A DNA stretch of 64,000 bases from Microbacterium sp. A20 (GCF_004794515.1 NZ_SSDF01000070.1:1-64000), one strand, 5' to 3'. Counted from the stretch's first letter, positions 15,173-24,065 are shown. A program made the numbers and translations. The notes: generated from the letters alone by a model not told the origin.

Positions 15173-16546
15173 TCAGGCCGACTCGAACTGCTTCGCATGC
15201 GCGGCCCACCGCGACTCGACGGGGAGTGCGCGCAGCGCGCGGTTGCTCACGGCCAGGGCCACGGAGGCGAGGCACAGCGCGGCGCAGAGCAACAGCGTCC
15301 ACTCGCGGCCGATCCATGCGAGACCGAAACCGGCGATGAGGGGCGCGAGCGGCATCGCCCCCATGCCGAGCACACCGGCGGCACTGTTGGCGCGGCCGAG
15401 CAGGTGCGTCGGCGTCGCGACCATGAAGTAGCCCATCATCCCGGCGTTGAGGGCGGGCACGAGGAGCACCGAGGCGCCGAGCACGACGGCGATGGCCCAG
15501 GGCGACGTGACCGTCGTGAGCAGGATCACCCCGACCGCGGCGACCGACAGCCCCACGATCGTCAGGACCCCGGCCTTGATGCGGGGAACGAGCAGGGGTG
15601 CGCACGCGGCGCCCACGAGCATCACAGCCCCGATCGATGCGCTCAGCGTGCCGATCAGGAGCTCGGAGTGGCCGTCCTGCTGGAGCGCATAGATGACGGT
15701 GGTGATCGCGGCATTGAATCCCAGGTTCACGACCGTGGTGATGAGCAGGACTCCACCGAGGTCGGGCCGGGAGAGCAGCCAGCCGAACGCCTCGCGCAGC
15801 TCCGCCCAGGCGTTCGGCTTCGTCGGCGCGGCAGTTGGGGCGCCGAAACCCAGGTCATCCGTCGTGGCGGCGGCGTGTTCAGCCACAACACGCTGCAGGT
15901 CGTCCGGGTCGTCTGTGTTTTCGTCGGCCGCTCCGGTGTCGACCACTCCCGCGCGACGTGCCTGGCGCCCCAGCATCCAGGCGGTCAGGGCGGCGATCGC
16001 GTGGCAGAGCGTCATGACGACGCCGACCGCCCAGCCGCCGAAGCCCAGGAGCAGACCCCCGAGCGGTCCTCCCGCGAGCTGGAGCGCGGCATCCCTCCCC
16101 TGGTTCGCCGCCTGCGCGCGCCCCATGGCGTCGTCGGGCACGATCTCCTTGATCGCGCTCTCGCCGGCCACGTCGAACAATCCGCTGCGTGCGGCGAGGA
16201 GCACGTCGATCACGAGAAGGGTTCCGAAGGTCATCGCATCGCCGAGCGTGAGCAGGGTGAACGCCCCCGCCAGCACGATCCCGATGAGAGATCCGAGCAG
16301 CATCAGGGCGATGCGGCGGTGGCGGTCGGCGAGCACTCCGCCGGCGAGGGTCATGAGCAGGCGGGCGACCATTCCCGCGGCGCCGATGATGCCGGCCTGT
16401 GCGGGGTCGTTCGTCACGATGAGCGCGAGCAGCGGGATCGCGAACCCGAACAGGGCGCCCGCGAGGCCCTTGCTCGTGTCGCTCACGAGCCAGGTGAGGT
16501 ACCGCGTGTTGCGCCACAGGCGGTGCGGCAGGGTGACGGTGGTCAT
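15173..16546 (-). CDS. MFS transporter, probable drug exporter
   Basis: Polytopic membrane protein of 457 aa with about 12 hydrophobic segments. It has the MFS loop 2-3 motif LADRHRRIAL (motif A-like GGVLADRHRR) and a long central cytoplasmic loop containing the acidic stretch ADENTDDPDD. The general type resembles the MFS_3 or enterobactin exporter group. ATG 16546 is chosen; an upstream in-frame ATG would lie inside the operator region. It is divergent from the ArsR-type regulator at 16621 and shares its repeat operator, so it is likely the regulated efflux pump. The substrate is unknown. Confidence 0.88.
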   Translation of the reverse strand: MTTVTLPHRLWRNTRYLTWLVSDTSKGLAGALFGFAIPLLALIVTNDPAQAGIIGAAGMVARLLMTLAGGVLADRHRRIALMLLGSLIGIVLAGAFTLLTLGDAMTFGTLLVIDVLLAARSGLFDVAGESAIKEIVPDDAMGRAQAANQGRDAALQLAGGPLGGLLLGFGGWAVGVVMTLCHAIAALTAWMLGRQARRAGVVDTGAADENTDDPDDLQRVVAEHAAATTDDLGFGAPTAAPTKPNAWAELREAFGWLLSRPDLGGVLLITTVVNLGFNAAITTVIYALQQDGHSELLIGTLSASIGAVMLVGAACAPLLVPRIKAGVLTIVGLSVAAVGVILLTTVTSPWAIAVVLGASVLLVPALNAGMMGYFMVATPTHLLGRANSAAGVLGMGAMPLAPLIAGFGLAWIGREWTLLLCAALCLASVALAVSNRALRALPVESRWAAHAKQFESA

Positions 16547-16559
16547 GAGTCGAGAGTAG

Positions 16560-16599
16560 ATGCGCAAGAACAATTGCGCAAGTTCTATTGCGCAAGTTC
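16560..16599. promoter_or_regulatory. three 14-bp operator repeats with TTGCGCAA core
   Basis: Units ATGCGCAAGAACAA, TTGCGCAAGTTCTA and TTGCGCAAGTTCGG repeat every 14 bp. Two carry the perfect palindrome TTGCGCAA. They lie between the divergent MFS and ArsR-type genes and overlap the -35 region of the regulator; its -10 is TAGGAT at 16609-16614, 6 nt before the ATG, which implies a leaderless mRNA. Autorepression is inferred. Confidence 0.75.
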
Positions 16600-16620
16600 G
16601 GGTGCGGGTAGGATCGGCAC

Positions 16621-17211
16621 ATGACGGAGGACACCGCGAAGGGCACGAGCGAGGATCCCGTCTGGATGACCTCGGCCATGCTCAAGGCCTACTCCCACCC
16701 CTTGCGGCGCCAGATGATCCGCCTGTTCTCGCGGCGGGACTTCCTCCGTGCCGCCGACATCGCCGCCGAACTCGGTGTGCCGGCCAACAGTGCGAGCTTC
16801 CATCTGCGTGCGCTCGCGGATGCCGGTCTCATCGAGGAGGCGCCCGAGAAGGCCCGCGACCGGCGCGACCGCGTCTGGACCGGACACAAGGGGCCGCTGA
16901 ACGTGGGCGGCCCGGAGAGCCCGGTCGCCGATGAGGAGCTGGGCAGCGCCGTGATCGCCGCGCTGGTGGAGGACCACCAGGATCTGATGCGCCGGGTGAC
17001 CGCCTGGACCCCCGAGTATGTCGCCGGACGCACGACCGAGGTGCACGCCGCCTTCACCCAGCGCACGATCCGGCTGACCGAGGCCGAGTTCGACGACGCG
17101 ATGGTGAAGTTCAACGATGTGCTGACCGCCGCCGAGGAAGCGCACGACGACGCCGACCCCGACGGCCGCTACTGGCAGATCGACGTGATCGCCGCCGACG
17201 ACACCATCTGA
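16621..17211 (+). CDS. ArsR-like helix-turn-helix regulator
   Basis: Transcriptional regulator of 196 aa. The winged helix begins LKAYSHPLRRQMIRLFSRRD, with the recognition helix in ANSASFHLRALADAGLIEE, typical of ArsR/HTH_20 proteins. The C-terminal 100 residues are helical and unassigned, and probably bind ligand or mediate dimerisation. No clustered Cys metal site is visible, so metal sensing is unlikely. The start follows a TAGGAT box by 6 nt (leaderless). It probably represses itself and the divergent MFS exporter through the 14-bp repeats. Confidence 0.87.
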   Translation: MTEDTAKGTSEDPVWMTSAMLKAYSHPLRRQMIRLFSRRDFLRAADIAAELGVPANSASFHLRALADAGLIEEAPEKARDRRDRVWTGHKGPLNVGGPESPVADEELGSAVIAALVEDHQDLMRRVTAWTPEYVAGRTTEVHAAFTQRTIRLTEAEFDDAMVKFNDVLTAAEEAHDDADPDGRYWQIDVIAADDTI

Positions 17212-17223
17212 CGCGGTCCGGAT

Positions 17224-18327
17224 TCAATCCTCGGTCGACGAGCCCGTTCCGCTGAGGATCAGGATGCGACGCAGGTGCATCGCGGAGAGCACTCCCGGGC
17301 CCATCGAACTGCGTTCGTCGACGGTGCGATCGTTCACGGTCTCGAGCAGGAGCCGGGTCGCACGGGCGGCCTCTGCGCGCGCACGGTGGTCCTCGCCGGA
17401 TGAGGCGTCGCCGCGTGCGATGACCTCCGCCACCGCATGGCAGGCCTCCGACAGCGGCCCGGGCAGAGCGGGATCGAGCGGCAGCCCGGCCGGGCGGTCC
17501 CAGATGGTGTCGGCGATCTCGTCCGAGATGTCGCGGATGAGGTGCGCGATCCGGTCGAGTGCGGCGAGCTCCTCGTGGCTCTGCTGCATCCGCGGTCGAT
17601 GGCCCTTCGCCCGGGGATTGCCGCGTCGGCTCTCGTCCGCCTCCGTCAGCGCCGCCCGCAGCTCGCCCGCCGTGTCGGCGAGCGAGGCCGCGTCTTCGGC
17701 CCACTGCTCGTGTTCCGGGGGCCACGATTCGGCCACCGCCGATCCGATGTCGTCGAGGTGCCGGGCGAGCTGTTCCCGGAAAGCCTCCAGACGTGCCGCC
17801 GCCACGCCGGTGAGCGGCGCGGGGGCGATCAGGAAGTTGACCACGAGTCCGACGGCCACCCCGACCGCCGTCTGGGTCAGGTAACCGAGCGAGTAGTCAT
17901 CGGCGTTCTGCCCACCGATGATCAGCACGAACAGGGCGGCCATCGGGATGTACTCGCGTCCGACGCCGAACCAGCCCGTGCCCGACAGCAGCACGCCGAC
18001 GCCGACGACGAGGGGGATGGTCCACCACGTCGGCCCGACCGTGAGCACCACGATCGTGGCGAGGCCGATTCCCGTGGCCAGCCCGAGCAGTGTCTGGAAG
18101 CTCGACTTCGCGGAGCCCATCAGCGTCGGGTACATGCTCAGCAGGGCGCCGAGCGGGGCGTAGTACGGGTATTCGTCGGTGACGCCGGGCATGTGCGGGG
18201 CGATCATCCAGGCGAGTCCGACCGCGAGCATCGTCTTCGCGACGAGCAGCAGGCGGGCGGGGAGGACGGCATCGTGCAGCGCGCGCGCGATGCCCGCACG
18301 TCGAAGGCGGGGATGGCTCTCGGCCAC
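17224..18327 (-). CDS. FUSC/aromatic acid exporter-like membrane protein
   Basis: Membrane protein of 367 aa. After about 25 residues there are six hydrophobic segments in the first half (AVGLAWMIAPHMPG, GALLSMYPTLMGS, NADDYSLGYLTQTAVG). The second half is a soluble helical domain (residues about 180-367). This is the FUSC/ArAE_1 layout. The GTG at 18327 is preceded by GGGAGGAT at ideal spacing and is preferred to an upstream ATG. It faces the ArsR gene tail to tail with a 12-nt gap. The function may be efflux of aromatic or organic acids, known only at family level. Confidence 0.82.
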   Translation of the reverse strand: MAESHPRLRRAGIARALHDAVLPARLLLVAKTMLAVGLAWMIAPHMPGVTDEYPYYAPLGALLSMYPTLMGSAKSSFQTLLGLATGIGLATIVVLTVGPTWWTIPLVVGVGVLLSGTGWFGVGREYIPMAALFVLIIGGQNADDYSLGYLTQTAVGVAVGLVVNFLIAPAPLTGVAAARLEAFREQLARHLDDIGSAVAESWPPEHEQWAEDAASLADTAGELRAALTEADESRRGNPRAKGHRPRMQQSHEELAALDRIAHLIRDISDEIADTIWDRPAGLPLDPALPGPLSEACHAVAEVIARGDASSGEDHRARAEAARATRLLLETVNDRTVDERSSMGPGVLSAMHLRRILILSGTGSSTED

Positions 18328-18523
18328 GGCATCCTCCCTTGGTCGGTATCGGATGGTCCGGTGTCGGATGTTCTGCAGGAGCGGTGCCGTGATCGTACGC
18401 ACCCTCGACCCTGGAACGCGAACGGGTTGCTTCCGCGAGCGTGCACCGGTAGCGCGCGAAGACGCCGGCCGCCCGGGAGGGGCGACCGGCGTCGACGAGG
18501 AACGCTCGGCGTGGGTGGCAGGC

Positions 18524-19210
18524 CTACGGGATGGTCCGTCGGAATGCCAGGAAGGAGACGGCCGTCAGCACGGCGACCGCGACGAGCCCCCACAGGGCCA
18601 GGCCGACAGCGCCGAGATCCAGGATCCCCAGCCAGACCTGTTCCCACATCTCGAGCCGTGTCGCGAGGAAGGCGAGCCCGACGAGAACCAGGGTCAGCGC
18701 GATGCTGACGATCATGAGCACCAGCTGCCCCCAGCTCTTGTAGATCGTCGCCCCGGTGAAGCCGATCACGAAGAAGAACAGGGCTAGGGCGAAGTAGGTC
18801 ACGAACGCGCCGAGCGGCCCGGCTTCCCACACCCACGGGAGGTGGAACACGTAGCCGTTGACCCCGTAGCCGTTCGTCGCCAGCTCGATGCCGCCGCCGA
18901 TCAGGAACAGGATGCCCATGAGCGCGCTGGCCAAGACCGCGGTCAGCATCGTGCCGAAGAAGAACTCACGACGGGTGATGCTCATCGCCTGCGAGAACGG
19001 GAAGGTGAGCGTCATCGCCGACATGCCGACGGCGAAGAAGTACCAGAGCGGAGCCTGGCCACCGCCCCCGTATTTGGGGGTGTCGACCGGGATCAGGGCG
19101 TAGATGAGTATCGAGATCACGACGGCGGCCGCGAGGATGACGAGTGGGTACCAGACGAACGTGCCCTTGTTGATCAGCTGCAGGCGGATGACGTTGAATG
19201 TGCGTCGCAT
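18524..19210 (-). CDS. ABC-type permease, membrane subunit
   Basis: Integral membrane protein of 228 aa with six hydrophobic segments and no extracytoplasmic domain of size. It begins MRRTFNVIRLQLINKGTF, a short cytoplasmic amphipathic start typical of ABC-2 exporters. Its ATG overlaps the stop of the ATPase gene by one base (TGATG). It is the third gene of an operon of GntR regulator, ATPase and permease, like ytr operons, which respond to cell-wall antibiotics in other bacteria. The substrate here is unknown. Confidence 0.82.
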   Translation of the reverse strand: MRRTFNVIRLQLINKGTFVWYPLVILAAAVVISILIYALIPVDTPKYGGGGQAPLWYFFAVGMSAMTLTFPFSQAMSITRREFFFGTMLTAVLASALMGILFLIGGGIELATNGYGVNGYVFHLPWVWEAGPLGAFVTYFALALFFFVIGFTGATIYKSWGQLVLMIVSIALTLVLVGLAFLATRLEMWEQVWLGILDLGAVGLALWGLVAVAVLTAVSFLAFRRTIP

Positions 19211-20124
19211 CAGCGTGCCTCCTCTTTCTCGATGGAGCCGGTGGCGGAGTGGGCGTCCGCCTTCTGGGTGAGCCGCACGATCAGCTGCTGCAGCGAGACC
19301 GGGGCGAGATCGAGACCGGATGCAGCGATCTCGGCGCGCTCCTCCGCGGAAAGCGTGCCGAGGACGGTGACGGATGCCACGCGCCCGAGAGCCTCGCGGT
19401 GCAGCACCTCGCGGCCCTGGATCCAGCCTTCGATCTTGGCGGCATCGCCGACGATGGTCACGGCACGGTCGCGGACGGTATCCGTGTCTTCGTGCAGGAG
19501 GATCTGACCGTTGTCGATCACGATGACCTTCTCGATGAGGTTGGAGACCTCGTCGATCAGGTGCGACGACAGGATGATCGTGCGCGGGTGCTCGGCGTAG
19601 TCCTCGACCAGGCGGTCGTAGAAGATCTGCCGGGCGACCGCGTCGAGACCCAGGTACGGCTCGTCGAAGAACGTGATCTCGGCGCGCGAGGCGAGTCCGA
19701 TGATGACGCCGACCGCGGAGAGCTGACCGCGGGAGAGCTTCTTGATGGTCTGCTTCATCGGCAGCTGGAACTCGGCGACGAGCTCGTCGGCGAACGCCTG
19801 ATCCCAGTGCGGGAAGAACAGGCTCGCGGCCTTGAAGGCGTGCTTGGGATACGCGTCGTCCGGATACTTCTGGCTCTCGCGGACGAAGCAGATCCGGCTG
19901 AGCACGTGCGCGTTCTCGTACGGGTGCTCGCCGAACACCTTGATGGTGCCGGAGGACTCGAAGTTCTGCGCCGTGAGGATCGACATGAGTGTCGTCTTGC
20001 CGGCGCCGTTGCGACCGAGGAGGCCGTAGATCGCGCCTCCCTCGATGGCGAGCGACACGTTGTCGAGCGCTCGCTTCTCCTTGTAGCGCTTGCTGAGGTT
20101 CTGCACCTCGATGACAGCGGTCAT
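19210..20124 (-). CDS. ABC transporter ATP-binding protein (YtrB-like)
   Basis: Cytoplasmic ATPase of 304 aa. Walker A is GRNGAGKTT, the signature loop is degenerate (KLSRGQLSAVG), and Walker B is ITFFDEPYLGLD followed by the H-loop ILSSHL. A 70-residue C-terminal extension follows the nucleotide-binding domain. It overlaps the GntR regulator gene by 4 nt and the permease gene by 1 nt. LSRGQ in place of LSGGQ is the only departure in the key motifs and is common in this exporter group. Confidence 0.92.
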   Translation of the reverse strand: MTAVIEVQNLSKRYKEKRALDNVSLAIEGGAIYGLLGRNGAGKTTLMSILTAQNFESSGTIKVFGEHPYENAHVLSRICFVRESQKYPDDAYPKHAFKAASLFFPHWDQAFADELVAEFQLPMKQTIKKLSRGQLSAVGVIIGLASRAEITFFDEPYLGLDAVARQIFYDRLVEDYAEHPRTIILSSHLIDEVSNLIEKVIVIDNGQILLHEDTDTVRDRAVTIVGDAAKIEGWIQGREVLHREALGRVASVTVLGTLSAEERAEIAASGLDLAPVSLQQLIVRLTQKADAHSATGSIEKEEAR

Positions 20125-20510
20125 GCGGGGGTCTTCCCTTCTGAATCAGTGGTCAGTGCGGCGCGCTGCCGGAGCAGTGCGGCGAGGTCGTCGGCGCCGA
20201 GTCCGAGCGTGCGGGCCTCGGCGAGGAGCGGGTCGATGTAGCGGTCGGCGAACAGAGCGCGGCGCTCGCCGAGGAGGACCTCCCTGGCGCCGTCGGCGAC
20301 GAACATGCCGATGCCTCGGCGTTTGTAGAGCACTCCCTTTTCGGTGAGCACGGCGACTCCCTTCGCGGCGGTGGCGGGGTTGATCCGGTAGAACGCGGCG
20401 AGCTCGTTGGTCGACGGCGCCTGGGCCTCTTCGGCGAGCGATCCGTCGACGATCGAGTCCTCGATCTGCTCGGCGATCTGGAGGAAGAGCGGCTTGCCTT
20501 CTTCGATCAC
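20121..20510 (-). CDS. GntR-family regulator, YtrA subfamily
   Basis: Short GntR regulator of 129 aa. The N-terminal winged helix (PLFLQIAEQIEDSIVDGSL, then AFYRINPATAAKGV) is followed by only about 50 residues, as in the YtrA subfamily, which lacks a large effector domain. The GTG at 20510 is preceded by GGAGGACTT. The promoter region contains a perfect palindrome at 20537. It is the first gene of the operon, so it most likely represses the operon until an inducer, possibly an envelope-active compound, appears. Confidence 0.9.
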   Translation of the reverse strand: MIEEGKPLFLQIAEQIEDSIVDGSLAEEAQAPSTNELAAFYRINPATAAKGVAVLTEKGVLYKRRGIGMFVADGAREVLLGERRALFADRYIDPLLAEARTLGLGADDLAALLRQRAALTTDSEGKTPA

Positions 20511-20536
20511 AAGTCCTCCGGTGGGTTGGTGGGTTA

Positions 20537-20554
20537 GTTACTTGACTAAGTAAC
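20537..20554. promoter_or_regulatory. YtrA-type operator palindrome
   Basis: GTTAC, TTGACTAA, GTAAC forms an 18-bp palindrome whose inner part TTAC...GTAA is also symmetrical. It lies 27 nt upstream of the GTG of the GntR gene. A TATGGT -10-like box on the minus strand overlaps its outer edge at 20552-20557. Confidence 0.75.
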
Positions 20555-20606
20555 CATAGAACCCGGCCGGATGTCAACCCCCGCCGCCCGCCGCCCCCGA
20601 GCCGTG

Positions 20607-20686
20607 CACAACTTCGGAGATCGCGCGCGACTGGCCGGCCTCGGGGTGAAACGGCCGGCGTGTCGGCTTCGATCTCCGAAGTTGTG
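20607..20686. repeat. 80-bp inverted repeat, family B, copy 1
   Basis: Outer arms CACAACTTCGGAGATCG and CGATCTCCGAAGTTGTG are perfect 17-bp reverse complements, with inner GGCCGG/CCGGC pairing. A second copy of identical length lies at 23986. Here the palindrome extends 3 bp further on each side (GTG/CAC). A GGGCAGG-rich run follows at about 20698-20750. The position is intergenic, near the 3' end of the minus-strand regulator gene. Confidence 0.92.
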
Positions 20687-20748
20687 CACGGGGAAGAAGT
20701 GGGCAGGACAGGGCAGGGCCGGGCAGGGCAGGGCAGGGGAGGACAGGG

Positions 20749-21279
20749 TCAGGTGGGGCGGTGGTCGCGCCAGTCCTCGACGATCTGCAGCATCCGCGCC
20801 GAGAGGAAGCGGAAGAACTCGGCGAGCTCGACGGCCCGGTCATGGGCGCCCTGATCGTCGTCGTGCTCGGCGGCGATGTCGTCGATGCACTCCGAGAGGC
20901 GGGCGTACACGGGCATGTTCCCGACGATCGAGCGGTAGAACGGGTCGTGCACGAACTCGTAGCGGTCGCGCCGGTCGCCGGGGCGGGAGCGCCGCTGGAT
21001 GAAGTGCAGCTGCTGCAGGTAGCGCACCGCGCCGGACACGGCGGCGGCCGAGACGCCGAGACGCTCGCCGAGCTGCGCTGCGGTGTATCCGCCCTCGGGC
21101 GCCGCGACCAGCGCCATCATCACGCGCGCCGGCATCCGCGGCATCCCGGCAGCGGTCATCATGGCCGCTGCCTGCTCGGCGGGTTCGATCCCCCGATGGG
21201 AGGCGGATGCTGCGCCGAGGGCATCGCCTGAGCTCGCGGCATCCACGTCGGGTCCGTTCTCGGTGCTGTCGTCGGGCAT
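20749..21279 (-). CDS. GbsR/MarR-type transcriptional regulator
   Basis: Regulator of 176 aa with a 35-residue acidic, Ala/Ser-rich N-terminal tail. The winged helix follows: PARVMMALVAAPEG, then YTAAQLGERLGVSAAAVSGA and FIQRRSRPGDRRDRYEFV as the wing. The C-terminal half is helical and forms a dimer interface in this family. It lies 10 nt downstream of the ABC permease gene and is the last gene of the ATPase-permease-regulator operon. It probably controls this exporter. The ligand is unknown. Confidence 0.87.
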   Translation of the reverse strand: MPDDSTENGPDVDAASSGDALGAASASHRGIEPAEQAAAMMTAAGMPRMPARVMMALVAAPEGGYTAAQLGERLGVSAAAVSGAVRYLQQLHFIQRRSRPGDRRDRYEFVHDPFYRSIVGNMPVYARLSECIDDIAAEHDDDQGAHDRAVELAEFFRFLSARMLQIVEDWRDHRPT

Positions 21280-21289
21280 CGGGCTGCTC

Positions 21290-22915
21290 CTACGCGCCGG
21301 GGGCGAACTCGCGTCGTCGCATCAGAGCCGGGGTGGCCGCGCCGCCCGCGGCCAGGGCGAGCACCAACCACCAGAGTCCGCGCACATCCACACCGCTTCC
21401 GTCCACCACGGGCGTCACCGCGAAGGGGGAGATGTTCGCCGTCCACTCCGGCAGCCCGAACAGCGGCCCGAACATCCCGAGCATCGCCGCCAGCAGCACG
21501 AGGCTCCATGCCAGGGCGGTCGTCGCCCGGGGAACGAGCACGAACGCGAGGGCGGCGAGCACGGCGAACACGGCCGCCGCGACCGCCTGGCCGAGGCCCG
21601 CCACCGCGACGATCCGGTAGAGCGAGTCGTCGCCACCGTTCGCCCAGACGCCGATCCAGGCCGCCAGCACGGCGGCGGCGATCACGATCAGCACCGCGAC
21701 GACGCCGACGATCACGAAATCCGCGAGCCAGCGCACACGTCCGATCGGGGTGGCGAGCACGGCTTCGGCGGTTCCGCGGGCTTCCTCCTGCCGCGCGCGC
21801 ACGACGGTCTGCACCGCGCAGCAGGCGGCGAGGATGCCGAGCAGCGTGAAGAACACGGTCACGACGACCTCGTCGAGGCCGCCGGTCGCGCCGCCGATCT
21901 TCGTCAGGATCTCGGCGACGGCCGGGTTCTCGCCCGAGATCTGATCGACCAGGCCGCTCAGCGTCGTCGCCAGGATGCCGGTGATCGCACCGCCGACCGC
22001 CCAGCCGATGATGGAGCCCGAGGTGAGCCGCCACACGAGCGCGTGCGGCGAGGCGAGTGCCGGCCGCGCCGACACCCGGCCGCGACGCTCCGCCACGAAG
22101 CTCGCATCGATGTCGCGCAAGGACTGCAGTGCCAGGGAGGCACCCGCGAGCACGACGCCGAACCCGACGCCGAGGACCATCGGCCAGACGAGATCGGCAT
22201 CGTACGGGCGCGTCTGCTCGGCCCAGCCGAACGGCGACAGCCACACCGGCCAGGCGCTGGTCATGCTCGACAGGTCGTCGCTCGGGGTCCCTGCAGCATT
22301 GCCGATGCCACGCACCAGGAACGTCGCGACGAGCACCCAGACCGTCAGGGAGTTCGCCCCGCGCGAGGTGCGCATGAGCTGCGCCGCGACGAGTCCGATG
22401 CCGAGGAACGCGATGCCGCAGCTGCCGGCCGCCGCGCCCGCGAGCCACGACCCGGCGGCCGGGAGACCGGTCGCGATCAGGGCGAGCGAGGTGAGCAGCG
22501 CGAGGACGATGTTGGCCAGGAGGCCGTGCACGATGGTGGCGAGAGTCGGCAGTCGGCGCCCGGCCGGGGTCGCCCACACGAGCTCCGCGCGACCGGCCTC
22601 CTCATCGCCGCGGGTGTGGCGCACGGCGAGGAACGTGCTCATCAGGGCGGCGAGGAGGGCGAGCCACGGGAGGATCTCGAACGCCAAGAACGCACCCTCG
22701 GAGGTGCCGGACGGCAGGCCACGGAACATCAGGATCACCGGGTTCGCGAGCGCCGCGGCGAGGATGTTCTGCCGGTCGGCGAGGGTCGCATACGACTGAC
22801 TGACGCCGGCGTATCCCGCGAATGCCATCAGCGCGGTGCCGAGGATCCACAGCGGCAGCTGTACGCGGTCGCGCCGCAGTCGCTGCTGGAGCAGCACGGC
22901 GAAGCGCGTCATCAT
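21290..22915 (-). CDS. ABC exporter permease (polyketide antibiotic exporter type)
   Basis: Large membrane protein of 541 aa with about 12 hydrophobic segments arranged as two homologous halves, as in fused ABC-2 permeases. It starts MMTRFAVLLQQRLRRDRVQL. Each half contains a RxxEExRGTAE/AE-type loop (GDEEAGRAELVWATP; QEEARGTAEAVLATP), the signature of this family. The ATG overlaps the ATPase stop (ATGATGA). Exporters of this family are linked to antibiotic or multidrug efflux. The substrate here is not known. Confidence 0.88.
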   Translation of the reverse strand: MMTRFAVLLQQRLRRDRVQLPLWILGTALMAFAGYAGVSQSYATLADRQNILAAALANPVILMFRGLPSGTSEGAFLAFEILPWLALLAALMSTFLAVRHTRGDEEAGRAELVWATPAGRRLPTLATIVHGLLANIVLALLTSLALIATGLPAAGSWLAGAAAGSCGIAFLGIGLVAAQLMRTSRGANSLTVWVLVATFLVRGIGNAAGTPSDDLSSMTSAWPVWLSPFGWAEQTRPYDADLVWPMVLGVGFGVVLAGASLALQSLRDIDASFVAERRGRVSARPALASPHALVWRLTSGSIIGWAVGGAITGILATTLSGLVDQISGENPAVAEILTKIGGATGGLDEVVVTVFFTLLGILAACCAVQTVVRARQEEARGTAEAVLATPIGRVRWLADFVIVGVVAVLIVIAAAVLAAWIGVWANGGDDSLYRIVAVAGLGQAVAAAVFAVLAALAFVLVPRATTALAWSLVLLAAMLGMFGPLFGLPEWTANISPFAVTPVVDGSGVDVRGLWWLVLALAAGGAATPALMRRREFAPGA

Positions 22916-23904
22916 GCACGCTCCTTCTGCATCCGGCGTTCGCGGCGGCTGGTGGGGACCACGTCGTCCGGACCACCGTCTTCCGCCGCCTCGAGCGTCG
23001 CCAGGTCGTCTCCGTAGTGACGCAGGAACAGCTCCTCCAAAGAGGGCGGTGCCACCCGCAGGTCACTGATGCCGAGTGCGGCGAGTGCGGGCAGCACGGT
23101 GGCCGTGCGGTCGCTGTCGACCGCGAGGCGGATCCGGTCCCCGTGCTGCTCGGGGTCGTGCACGTCGGGGATGCGGGTCACCTGTTCCAGGGTGGCTCCG
23201 GATGGCGTGAACGAGACGTCGCTGCGGGTGAGGTGCCGGAGCTCCGCCAGCGTGCCGGTCTCGACGATGCGTCCGGCGCGGATGATCGACACCCGGTCGC
23301 ACAGCTGCTCCACCTCGCTCATGATGTGACTCGACAGCAGCACGGTCGCACCGTTCGCGTGGGCGCGGGCGACCTCGCGCTGGAAGATCACCGCCATCAG
23401 GGGATCCAGTCCGCTGGTCGGCTCGTCGAGGATGTAAACGTCGGCGGGCACGGCGAACGCCGCGATCAGCGCGACCTTCTGCCGGTTGCCCTTCGAGTAC
23501 GCGCGGCCCTTCTTGCGCGGGTCGAACTGGAACGCCTCCATGAGCCGCTTCTTCTCGTGCTGGTAGGCGGCATCCTTCGTGCGGGCGCCGCGCAGACGGG
23601 CGAGCAGGTCGACGGCCTCTCCGCCCGACAGGTTCGGCCAGACGCTGACGTCACCCGGGACGTACGCGATGCGTCGGTGCAGGTCGACCGCGCGCTCCCA
23701 AGGGTCCTCGCCGAACACGGTCGCGTCGCCCGACGTGCGGAGTGCGAGGCCGAGGAGGATGCGGATCGTGGTCGACTTGCCCGCGCCGTTCGGGCCGAGG
23801 AAGCCGTGCACCTGGCCGTGCTCGACGGTGAGGTCAAGGCCGTCGAGCGCGTGCACGTGGCCGTAGTGCTTGGTGAGGTTGCGGGTCGTGATGACGGTGG
23901 TCAT
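22912..23904 (-). CDS. ABC transporter ATP-binding protein (drug exporter type)
   Basis: ATPase of 330 aa. Walker A is GPNGAGKST, the signature is YSKGNRQKVA, and Walker B is VYILDEPTSGLD with switch His in LLSSHIMSEVE. A C-terminal domain of about 100 residues follows, as in DrrA/CcmA-type exporter ATPases. It is the first gene of the exporter operon, overlapping the permease gene by 4 nt. The divergent neighbour at 24148 is unrelated in function. Confidence 0.92.
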   Translation of the reverse strand: MTTVITTRNLTKHYGHVHALDGLDLTVEHGQVHGFLGPNGAGKSTTIRILLGLALRTSGDATVFGEDPWERAVDLHRRIAYVPGDVSVWPNLSGGEAVDLLARLRGARTKDAAYQHEKKRLMEAFQFDPRKKGRAYSKGNRQKVALIAAFAVPADVYILDEPTSGLDPLMAVIFQREVARAHANGATVLLSSHIMSEVEQLCDRVSIIRAGRIVETGTLAELRHLTRSDVSFTPSGATLEQVTRIPDVHDPEQHGDRIRLAVDSDRTATVLPALAALGISDLRVAPPSLEELFLRHYGDDLATLEAAEDGGPDDVVPTSRRERRMQKERA

Positions 23905-23985
23905 GCGCGGGAGCGTACGCCCGTTTCACCAACTTGTGAATCGGCCGAAATCAACGCATGCGAAATCCTTACGACGCCTGGCCGG

Positions 23986-24065
23986 CACAACTTCGGAGAT
24001 CGCGCGCGGCTCGCCGGGTTCACGGTGCCACGCCCGGCGTGTCGGGCCCGATCTCCGAAGTTGTG
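23986..24065. repeat. 80-bp inverted repeat, family B, copy 2
   Basis: Same outer arms as the copy at 20607 (CACAACTTCGGAGATCG / CGATCTCCGAAGTTGTG), same length and a diverged centre. It lies between divergent genes, an exception to the usual position at 3' ends. GGCGGGCGGAC-type direct repeats follow up to 24120. Confidence 0.92.
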
